Positions 1 through 9,193 of a stretch of 64,000 nt of DNA are shown here, in pieces. How positions within the stretch are numbered: position 1 is the stretch's first letter; the number at the start of each line of letters is the position of its first letter. Below the pieces are notes generated by a model. That model did not search any database. It had not been told where the DNA came from and saw nothing but the letters and a program-made list of their open reading frames with translations. The DNA is taken from the NCBI GenBank assembly GCA_036426205.1, contig WSYH01001193.1, positions 23,399 through 87,398 on the forward strand, given 5' to 3'. The DNA comes from Ascaphus truei (taxonomy: Eukaryota; Chordata; Amphibia; Anura; Ascaphidae). Both the position numbers and the translations under genes were made by a program.

Positions 1-847
1 CCCCCAGTAGTGTGACTAAGATCGGCCGATCCAATGCAAAAGATAATAATCAATATGAATGGTAAGTAAATCCAGACCACAGAAAAAATATATAATATAT
101 ATACATAAACCTCTTAGTAATGGTGAAAGATGGTAAGACACACAGCTGAAAATGAATAAAAATTAGACCCTATAAGGTGCTGCAAGTCAAATCTGTAAGC
201 TGATGCCAGAACTAGGCTGCACATATGGAATAAGCAGCAGGAGAGAAAAGTCCAAATAGTGCACTAATAGCACTCATGTAAAATCCCCAGAGATGCAGAG
301 CTCAAAGGTAATGNNNNNNNNNNNNNNNNNNNNNNNNNNNNNNNNNNNNNNNNNNNNNNNNNNNNNNNNNNNNNNNNNNNNNNNNNNNNNNNNNNNNNNN
401 NNNNNNNNNNNNNNNNNNNNNNNNNNNNNNNNNNNNNNNNNNNNNNNNNNNNNNNNNNNNNNNNNNNNNNNNNNNNNNNNNNNNNNNNNNNNNNNNNNNN
501 NNNNNNNNNNNNNNNNNNNNNNNNNNNNNNNNNNNNNNNNNNNNNNNNNNNNNNNNNNNNNNNNNNNNNNNNNNNNNNNNNNNNNNNNNNNNNNNNNNNN
601 NNNNNNNNNNNNNNNNNNNNNNNNNNNNNNNNNNNNNNNNNNNNNNNNNNNNNNNNNNNNNNNNNNNNNNNNNNNNNNNNNNNNNNNNNNNNNNNNNNNN
701 NNNNNNNNNNNNNNNNNNNNNNNNNNNNNNNNNNNNNNNNNNNNNNNNNNNNNNNNNNNNNNNNNNNNNNNNNNNNNNNNNCTTACCATTCATATTGATT
801 ATTATCTTTTTCATTGGATCGGCCGATCCTAGTCACACTACTGGGGG
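1..847. repeat. Inverted repeat around the assembly gap
   Basis: Bases 1-66 and 782-847 are near-perfect reverse complements. Each arm contains the self-complementary core ATCGGCCGAT and runs up to the sequence CTTACCATTCATATTG next to the gap. The left arm starts at the window edge, so its outer limit is unknown. Bases 67-313 carry no recognisable gene. The repeat could be the terminal repeats of a MITE or fold-back element, or a hairpin that broke the assembly. Confidence 0.8.
314..781. other. Assembly gap (468 N)
   Basis: This is an uninterrupted run of N. Reading frames that cross it are artefacts. A second tiny gap of four N lies at 7579-7582, in a poly-A tract at the 5' edge of a Penelope copy. 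Confidence 0.99.
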
Positions 848-1523
848 GGAAATTATTTTTTCCCCTGGTTCTGTTATGGTATATTTGCAATAACATATTT
901 TTACTTTGTTTTGGTTCTTACCAGACCTATTGTACCTCTTTGGTGTTTCAACGTTGTGTAACACAGCGATTTGTTATATGATCTGTGTGGGTCTGTTTTA
1001 TGTGTTTTTTATGCTCTTTGCTAATAAAGTCCATTTTTTTCTATTTTTCATTATACAGTGTATGAGTGCACCTTTTTGACCCTACTTTTCCCTTTTCTGT
1101 GTTATATATTCCCTTTGGGTCGGTAGCACCACCAGAGGGTCACTCTTTACCCTGACCTTTGGTTAACTGAGTATTTAGTGCTTGGAAACGGCTGCCGCCT
1201 TTCGCTTTTTCTGTGTGATAGGCACGGCAGAGGCGAGTGGATTCCTGCGTCCGTAGAATCGGGGTTGATCCATGGAAGCAGATGGCACAATGCAGTATCT
1301 GGACAAGGGCAAGTTCAGATAAAGATCATCGAGTGGTGGGCTATGCAAAGTGTGTAACCTTTTATGCATGGCGACGAGGTACAGGTGTTGAAAGTGGGAA
1401 TACTCTGTGAGTCATTAACGTAAAAATACACCATTCATTTTGTGGATTCACTGTACATTGAATACACATCGACTAAACATCGAATATACATTTTTGTGTT
1501 TATAGTTCTTTCTACTCGCAGCA
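848..1523. other. Non-coding stretch before the Tc1-like gene
   Basis: No gene was recognised. The stretch holds an AATAAAG polyadenylation-like signal near 1022 followed by a T-rich tract. It resembles the tail of a retroelement but cannot be assigned to a family. The part after about 1380 should contain the promoter and 5' end of the Tc1-like element; no terminal repeat was found by eye. Confidence 0.3.
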
Positions 1524-3187
1524 ATGCCTGTTAAAAAGATTTCAAAGGATCTCAGCATGCGAATTAAGAAGATGTACACGAGCGGACACCGAATTGCAGA
1601 TATCCAACGCTGGTTAGCTGCTTCTTGCCTCATTGTGCCATCATCCACCGTGCACTATCATGCACACGGAAAATCCAGACAGCGCACGAGGACACCAACG
1701 GTAACTAGCGCGTAAGTATATTTATATAACTATATTTATTTATTTATTTATAAAATATTTTTCCAGGAAGTAATACATTGAGAGTTACCTCTCGTTTTCA
1801 AGTATACAGTATATCTATCATTGCTGCATATTAATAGAACAATATATTGTGTAGATCTACTGTATCTAATTTTATAGTTATTTCGGTATATTTATATAAC
1901 AACAGTATATGTATATTTTTTATATTGCTGCTTTTTAATAGAACAATATATTGTGTACTGTAGATCTACTGTATCTAATATTTTAGTTATTTCGGTATAT
2001 TTATATAACAACACTATATATTTTGTTTATTTTGCTGCATATTAATAGAACAATATCTCATTGTATACTATTTTTACACCAAATGATGTGCTGTGCTTGT
2101 GGCCTACTGCATTGTAACTTACCGGATTGTTGTTTTTCTGTACATTGTAGGGAGACAACTCTTCTGGTCGACAAAATAAGTGAAGAGAATGATGAGAAAA
2201 GTGCATTAAGGGTCAAATACACTCTGCAGCAAAATCACAATCTCACTGTATCCGAGACCAGCATAAAGAAGATGAGACGCAGAATTGGATGGAAATATGG
2301 ACGTGTGAGCTTAGTACTGGACAGTACAGGAGGTAAAAGTGTTGTTTAAGAAACTGTACTGTACCTCTAAAATTATTTCTTCCTTGTCATTACAGACGAT
2401 ACCCCATGATAAGGGACGTTAACAAAATCAAAAGAGTGGTCCAGGCCCAGGCATGGATCGACAGTGGAGAAACTTTCCAGGATTGCATCTTCACTGACGA
2501 GTCTACTGTATTTGCATTCCACAAAAAAGGTCGCATATCTATGAAGCCGCGTCCAAAACACCCAGTGAAGATGCATGTGTGGGGTGCCATCTCTAGGCAT
2601 GGACCAGGATGCATTGTCATCTTTGAAGGTAAAATATATCAAATATAATTTTGCCTTATGCACTCTACTGTACTAGTGTGCAGTTTTTTGAGCACTTTTC
2701 TTTTCTTGTTATAGGAATCATGAATAAAGCTTTCTTCCAAGACAAAATTGTGCCTGAGATTGTGGAATACATCACACGCGAGTTCCCGGATGGTCACCGT
2801 TTCTACCAGGACAACGATCCGAAGCACACCGCGTCAACAGCGCATATCCTTGTGCGTGGTATCAACTGGGTGAAGACGCCAGCGGAGTAAGTGCGGTAAC
2901 CGTGTCTCATTTTTTTCCCACTGTTTTTACTGTGTACAATATCTCTTTAACTAATTGTCCTTTTTTTACAATGACAGATCGCCAGACTTCAATCCGATTG
3001 AAATGGTCTGGCATCAGCTGAAGGACCATATCCGAAAAGTCGTGAAACCCTCCAAAAAGGATGAGTTGGCATACTGAGTTTTTGGAACAATGTACTCACC
3101 GTGGAACGATGCAATAAAAATATTGACCATTTTGCGACTGTGTTGCCCATTGTGATCACGCGTAATGGGCAAGCATCAGGAAGGTAG
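1524..3187 (+). CDS. Tc1-like (IS630/Tc1/mariner) DDE transposase in five exons
   Basis: This is a cut-and-paste transposase. The exons I read are 1524-1711 (N-terminal helix-turn-helix, starting [16 protein letters not shown]), 2151-about 2304 (second helix-turn-helix), 2396-2628 (first catalytic Asp in FTDEST, then [14 protein letters not shown]), 2715-2886 (second Asp in [10 protein letters not shown]) and 2978-3187 (catalytic Glu in [11 protein letters not shown]). Every intron ends in AG after a pyrimidine-rich tract and most begin GTAAG or similar. Exons 1/2, 3/4 and 4/5 join in phase. The exon 2/3 junction needs a one-base adjustment, and a one-base shift near 3075 throws the frame into a stop; the C-terminal end continues in the next frame to TAG at 3185. 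So the copy is slightly damaged. Order and motifs match the Tc1 family. Vertebrate Tc1 elements normally lack introns, so this split structure is unusual. The terminal inverted repeats were not located. Confidence 0.8.
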
Positions 3188-3263
3188 TATGGTATAGTAC
3201 TGTACTGTAGTATTGTAAGTACAGTATGATACAGGTAAGTATGGCACATATTTTTTCTTTCCT

Positions 3264-3567
3264 AGTAGTCAGAGTATATAGTAGTTCCAGTATAGACTAG
3301 TTTGGCAGTACTAACTGCACACTGTAGTCCAATATGGAGTAGCTATACAGTACACAATGCCATAATACACTATGCACCCACAGTAACTGCTCAATTTTTT
3401 CCTTTCCAGAGAGAGCAGCACCAGCCATCTGGTTACAAAGTATTTAACAGTAGTCACAGTATACAGTAGTTCAAGTATAGAGTAGTTTGACAGTACTATA
3501 CAGCACGCAATGCCATAATACAGTGTGCACATAACTGCACTCATTTTTTGTTTTCTTGTCTTGTCAG
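3264..3567 (+). repeat. Two-copy tandem duplication, each ending in a splice-acceptor-like site
   Basis: Bases 3264-3409 and 3449-3567 are diverged copies of one unit, starting AGTAGTCA(C/G)AGTATA and ending in a pyrimidine tract plus CAG. Many ACAGTA/TACTGT words occur. The position just after the Tc1-like coding end suggests 3' untranslated or alternative exon sequence, but I could not show an exon. Confidence 0.6.
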
Positions 3568-4177
3568 AAAAAAAGGATGGCCTGGGTGAGAGGGGGGGTA
3601 TCGTGTAAAGTCTATGAACTGTTTGTAAAGTTAAGTGTACAGTATGTAAAATGCAGTCATGATGTACACAAAACCTCTCCTCTCTCAATGAACTACTGTA
3701 CTGTACACAGAATGAGGAAGAAGATAAAGACGGAAAAAATTATATTACTATACAGTATATACATATTATTATATATTATATATTATTAATTATTTTATTA
3801 TCAATGTGCATTATTCATGATTATCCACCGGCCCTCAATTTCCATCTGACAGAAGAACTTCATAAAGACTGCATTATGTATTATTAATGATTATTTTTAT
3901 ATTTATTTATTTTTGTTCCTAATAAAATAAAATAAATATTTATTTACATTCTTGATAATCATAATCATTGACAACAGTCCCCCCCCCCCCACACTTACAG
4001 TACACCAAAGAAAAAGAATGAATGACAAAACAACATGAATCAGGTAATGGTTTTTTTAACTCTAAATTCTCACATTGCTGTGCAAATCAGATTTACAAAT
4101 CAAATTCGAGAAGGGATTTTTCCAATGCGTTACCGTAAACAAAGCTTCAAAGGGTTGGGGGGGTTTGGTGAGTCATG
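3568..4177. other. AT-rich non-coding stretch
   Basis: No gene is seen. The stretch contains TA-rich low-complexity sequence (about 3745-3800 and 3890-3960) and a run of C at about 3979-3988. Confidence 0.5.
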
Positions 4178-5205
4178 CGCAGTAATCAGCTAGCTCCCAT
4201 CTCAAAGAGGATTACACGCAGGCGCAGTGAGGTGACGCTCGGCTAGGGACGGATTAAGAACACAATGGCAAGCTTCAGAAAATGAATGACTCTGTGGAGG
4301 TGTCTGTCGATAAGAGTTTCAAATCCTTGAGCGAGGCTTGTGTGTGTGCGTGGGGGAGGGGGGGTACAGGGTACAGCAGCATGAAGTTCAAAGATAATGA
4401 CATACTTTATTTCAAAAGGCAGTTCATCATAATAATATGATCCCTACACTCCCAAATACAGTACATAAAAAGCACACAAATCAACCATGTGCAGTCAAAC
4501 GCACAGGGTCGCAGTCAAAAGCTACAGCACAGATTGAATATCGTAATATCAAGTTGGTCTAGGCAGGCTTGTGGAAAAAATAAAAATAAAAAATGAGGAG
4601 AAAAAAAAATATATATTTTTTTTTGGTCACTCACTCTTGAACTTCGCATGCAAGCAGTGGTGAATTTACAGATGCATGTGCAGTAATCAGCTATGTACTG
4701 TAGCTCCCATCCCAAAGAGGATTACACGCAGGCGCAGAGAGAGAGGTGATCCTCGGCTAGGGACGGATTAAAAACACAATGAAAAGCTTCAGAAAATTAA
4801 TGACTCTGTAGAGGTGTCTGTCGATAAGAGTTTCAAATCCTTCAACGAGCCTTGTGTGTGCGTGGGGGAGGGGGGCACAGGGTATAGCTGCAGGAAGGAT
4901 TGGTTGTACTGCAGTTCAAAGAAATGACATAATTTCAAAAGGCATGTCACCATAATAATTTGATCCCTACACCCCCAAATATAGTACATAAAAGGCACAC
5001 AAATCAACCATGTGCAGTCAAACGCACAGGGTCGCAGTAAAAAGCTACAGTACAGCACAGATTGAATATTGTAATATCAAGATGGTTTTTGCAGGCTTGT
5101 GGAGAAAATAAGAATAAAAAATTAGGAGAATTTTTTTATTTTATTTTTTTTAGTCACTCACTCAAGCAAGCAGTTGTGGGTGAAGTTACAGGCGCATGCG
5201 CAGTA
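4178..5205 (+). repeat. Tandem repeat with a unit of about 505 bp
   Basis: Two full units, about 4178-4680 and 4681-5197, start with (G/C)GCAGTAATCAGCTA and share GGACGGATTAA, GTCGATAAGAGTTTCAAATC and CACAGGGTCGCAGT. A third start is visible near 5198 (GCGCAGTAATCATCTG) and then diverges. No coding potential is shared between the units. Confidence 0.8.
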
Positions 5206-5865
5206 ATCATCTGCTGTCAAGCAGGAATGTGATTGAAACCAGAAAGACACACATTCAAAGGAATGGTGTGGGAGAGATGTACTGCACTGTAGATAAGATA
5301 AGAAGTCGAAATACCCTGCAGTGCAGTAAATTATCTTGTTTGTGTGCGGGGGCGAGCAAGGGGAGAGCAGTGTACAGTATATGCCGAAATGTGACACTGT
5401 TACAGTACTGTACATGCCTATGTGTTTCAACAATTTTCAAATGAGACATACAGCACTGCAAATGCATGTATACAGTAAATATACAAATTTACAATTACTG
5501 CGCGCGCGCACACGCAGACTGTGGACTGACGTAGGTTGAACTGCTAAGGTATTAGACTTCCAAGACAACAGCTCGCGAACGCCCCCTGAGTTTTTAGATG
5601 GTTTTGCAGTATTGCAGACAGCGATAATAAAATGCTAATATCACGAGCGCCAAAATAACGCAATTCAAACCGGACCAAAAAAAACAAAAACGCATCTGCC
5701 CGAGATTATCAAAGCGCCGCGGATACAGCCGCATAAGGATAAAGGCGGCCGCCACTGTAGATGTGTGTGTTCCTGCAGCAGGTCAAACAAGTTGCCACCG
5801 TTTTCATTAACATTGTGTTGAACCCTGCATGGTATTGAAATATTTTATTTTACATTTTTTTGTAG
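5206..5865. other. Stretch before the MADF exon, no gene recognised
   Basis: The stretch is CpG-containing and includes a (GC)n tract near 5500. A splice acceptor (T-rich tract, then TGTAG) ends it at 5865. The first half of a MADF domain should lie upstream of this acceptor, but I could not find it, so the 5' exon may be lost or very diverged. Confidence 0.4.
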
Positions 5866-6272
5866 TTGTCATTTTGAAGGCAAAATGGAAGAATCTACGG
5901 GATTCTTTCAGGCGCGAGATTAAGAAAATCCCACCTCAACGCTCCGGTGATGCTGGTCACATCAGTAGGGACCGACATTCAAACTGGCCTTATTTTGAAA
6001 ACATGATGTTCCTGAAGGATCAAATGAGACCAGGACTCACCGAATCTAATCTTGACCGTCCCTCAACGTCTAGTACGCCTCAAAATTATATTGTGTCGGT
6101 ACCATATGTGTCTAGACCGTGTACACCGTCATCACTTTCACAGCGCACTGTGTCCCGCAGCATGGAACCCAGATTGGAACCCAGCTTGGAATCGAGCATG
6201 GAACAAAGCATGGAACAGAGCATGGAACCGGCCAAAAAAAAGAAGAAAGTTGTAAACAACTTCAATGATTTA
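5866..6272 (+). CDS. MADF-domain protein exon, interrupted by a Harbinger insertion
   Basis: The exon follows an acceptor at 5864-5865 and encodes the C-terminal half of a MADF (Myb/SANT-like) DNA-binding domain: KWKNLRDSFRREIKK near the start, then HSNWPYFENMMFLKDQM. A Ser/Thr/Pro-rich linker, short MEPS/MEQS-type repeats and a lysine-rich nuclear-localisation-like patch (PAKKKKKVV) follow. The frame reaches codons for N-D-L at 6264-6272 and is then cut by element B. The continuation, a BESS-type motif, lies at 32153-32308 and joins in frame after one TTA copy is removed. MADF-BESS proteins are known partners of PIF/Harbinger transposases, and the element A transposase faces this gene. The N-terminal half of the MADF domain is missing here. 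Confidence 0.75.
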
Positions 6273-6492
6273 GGGCCTCATGCAGTAAGTGCCGAAAATG
6301 TGCAATGGCCAAGCTTACCGATTTGGCATGATTTTGGCGATTTTCCCTCTCCGTATGCAGTAAGTGCCAAATCCCTTCCCAATCAAGCCGAAAACATTTC
6401 CGCCCACTCTCACGATGATTTGCCGATCACACACAGGTGTTTAGGCCTGCATGGCGGGGTGCTGTTAGGTTCGCCAATTAACTTCTTGCTGA
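6273..6492 (+). repeat. Left terminal region of element B
   Basis: The terminal sequence GGGCCTCATGCAGTAAGTGCCG is followed by an internal echo at about 6355 (TATGCAGTAAGTGCC). Similar CAGTAAG/CGCTTACTGAATC words occur in the right terminal region (about 31960-32149) and at 12261-12450. The sequence is cut by Penelope DNA at about 6493. Confidence 0.75.
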
Positions 6493-7556
6493 ATCAGGTG
6501 AAGAAGGGTGGTTGGTGTGGATGGAGCACAGCTGCAGACGCCCTGCAATGTGAAGCAGGGAAAACAAAACCAGGCCACTCCGCAGTAGTATCAAAAAGTG
6601 TATTAAGCCAGCAAACACATACAGGGAACAAAAATAGAACAAATAGAACGCACCTACGCGTTTCGTACAATAGTACTTTATCAAGGTGAAGCAAGAGTAA
6701 AATAACAGCCTATTTATACCCACCTTAAACACTTCTAATCAACTGGGTTGCGGCGTCCTGCGCCGGCAGCTGCAAGCAGTCGCGGTAGAGTGACGCGCAT
6801 TCACAGGGATCAGGGTGTATCAGGCAGTACACAGGGGCTGCCACGTGACCTCCGTCGCGTTATAGGGATGACGTCATCAGCGTGCGGCACGTAGGCCAGT
6901 CACGCTGACGCAGCGTCCATCTCCATTAGTTCAGGATATGTCACGTGATCCTAACAGTTTTTTTACAACACAAAACTTTATTAGTGAAACACAATATATG
7001 AACAAACAGTAAAAAACCAAATAAATGGCTGGTTAATATAATTTCACAAACCGAGTTTTAACAAGAGACTCACTAGACCATTAAGTCACAGACTCCCAGT
7101 CTAGGTATAATATATATTATTATAAAGATTTAATTTTTATGCTTTCAATGAATAATATATTGTAATAATAAACAGATATAATCACAATAATATAACCATT
7201 CCTGGGACCGAAATAGAACCTTGCTAGTTCATGGAAGCTTGCAAAACAGATGTATATATAGTATAGTACTATCACATCATGATCAAAACAGTTTGTAGAA
7301 ATAAAAAACTTGAAGTACAATATACATTTATATTTATAGTACATCTAACAGAGGAGACATATGATACCTATTTTATATCTTCTATACCTTAATTAAGACA
7401 TAAGCACAGACTGGGATTGCATAACCAATATTTAGCAATACCAGACAATCTTTAATATAACTATAAACAATGAAGACCCATTTTGTAACAAAATGTATAT
7501 ACGGGATCAATATGAAATTAGGATTAATGAAAAATTAATTAATTAAAAAATTATTA
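6493..7556 (-). mobile_element. Inverted Penelope-like element fragment (5'/pLTR region)
   Basis: Read on the minus strand, this is the same sequence family as the leader of the Penelope copies at 7600 and 8470 (CTGCGGAGTGGCCTGGTTTT, CATCCACACCAACCACC). It extends further 5' through a hammerhead-like motif, a CpG-rich stretch (about 6760-6910) and an AT-rich region ending in TTAATTAA-type sequence. A close direct copy is at 27158-28552. Mirror-image terminal repeats of this kind are typical of Penelope-like insertions. Confidence 0.75.
6651..6688 (-). ncRNA. Hammerhead-ribozyme-like motif in the Penelope pLTR, degenerate
   Basis: On the minus strand the motif has CACC and GGTG outer arms (stem I), TTGATAA in the place of the CUGAUGA core, a GTAC-TATT-GTAC stem-loop (stem II), and then CGAAACGCGTA. 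Minimal hammerheads with CGAAACGCGU are established parts of Penelope pLTRs. One core base (C to U) and one G to A differ from the consensus, so activity is doubtful for this copy. Confidence 0.55.
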
Positions 7557-8407
7557 ATGAAAAAATTAATAGAAAAATTAANNNNAAAAAAAAAAAAAAA
7601 AATACTACTGCGGAGTGGCCTGGTTTTGTTTTCCCTGCTTCACATTGCAGGGCGTCTGCAGCTGTGCTCCATCCACACCAACCACCCCTTCTGGACTTCT
7701 CATCTGATGATGCATGCTACTGATCCTGAGAGTGCCCCCTGGATGAGCAGGTAAAGTGCCAATGTGCCTTATCTAAACCCTGCTATTCAATGGACATAGT
7801 TCCTTCCTTTATATACTGTTAGGGTGATTATTGTGTACACACAGGGCTGTCCTAACTGATCCCACTTGTCACTTCCCCTACAGTTATTTACGCATTATTG
7901 CTTTATTGAGGGGCACTCCGTCGTCGCCAGACCACCAAGCTTATGGTCTCAATCACAAATATGTTACATGAAAGTTACCGGTCTGATTCTGAGCACCACT
8001 ATACCACATCTCTCTGAATATACCTCTAAGTGGTTGCTCATTGGACTTGTACCAATTATATGTGCCAGACCACTCCATACTCATCCCAGTATATAACGGT
8101 CATGGTTGACATTGCTGCACACATACAGGGAAACCTCCCTCTTTTTGGTTCCATCTGGGGAAGACACATGATATAAGTTTTTCTCAATTTTTTCAATTTT
8201 TTGATTTATTATTAATTTTTGAATATCATTTTTTTGATTGTTTGAAAATCTGTCTATAAATCAACAAAGATTCGCATCTACATTTCTATATTTCATATAT
8301 CTGTGTAATGGACATGGAGACATTAGAGGAGACTGATACCCCCAACATCACCAGTGATTATGTATCCAATTATCTGGACAATACTCAAAGAATCAAAAAA
8401 AGCACTT
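7557..8407 (+). repeat. Extra 5' copy of the Penelope element
   Basis: The copy starts with an AT tract (TTAATTAATT...) and poly-A, then repeats the leader found at 8470-9193. It ends about 33 codons into the reading frame (8308-8407, MDMETLEETDTPN) before joining another AT tract. It is a tandem partial copy in front of the full element; such arrays are typical of Penelope. The leader has no gene of its own. Confidence 0.8.
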
Positions 8408-9193
8408 AATTAATTAAAAAATTATTAATGAAGAAATTAATAGAAAAATTAAAAAAAAAAAAAAAAAAAAAATACTACTGCGGAGTGGCCTGGTTTTGTT
8501 TTCCCTGCTTCACATTGCAGGGCGTCTGCAGCTGTGCTCCATCCACACCAACCACCCTTCTGGACTTCTCATCTGATGGATTGCATGCTACTGATCCTGA
8601 GAGTGCCCCCTGGATGAGCAGGTAAAGTGCCAATGTGCCTTATCTAAACCCTGCTATTCAATGGACATAGTTCCTTCCTTTATATACTGTTAGGGTGATT
8701 ATTGTGTACATCACAGTGGCTGTCCTAACTGACTCCACTTGTCACTTCCCCTACAGTTATTACGCATTATTGCTTTATTGAGGGGCACTCCGTCGTCGCC
8801 AGACCACCAAGCTTATGGTCTCAATCACAAATATGTTACATGAAGTTACCGGTCTGATTCTGAGCACCACATATACCACATCTCTCTGAATATACCTCTA
8901 AGTGGTTGCTCATTGGACTTGTACCAATTATATGTGCCAGACCACTCCATACTCATCCCAGAGTATTATAACAGGTCAATGGTTGACATTGCTGCACACA
9001 TACAGGGAATTACCTCCCTCTTTTTTGTTCCATCTGGGGAAGACACATGATATAAGTTTTTCTCAATTTTTTCAATTTTTTGATTTATTATTAATTTTTG
9101 AATATCATTTTTTTGAATTTTGTTTGAAAATCTGTCTATAAATCAACAAAGATTCGCATATCTACATAATTCTATATTTCATATATCTGTGTA
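8408..9193 (+). promoter_or_regulatory. Penelope leader / 5' UTR
   Basis: The AT tract plus poly-A (8408-8471) is followed by a leader nearly identical to 7605-8307 and, in reverse, to 27158-27560. It contains no long frame that matches a protein. It probably holds the element's internal promoter, by analogy with pLTRs; I see no clear TATA box. Confidence 0.55.

Noticed and set aside
274..832. Open frames on both strands across the gap
   Set aside because: They consist almost entirely of N.
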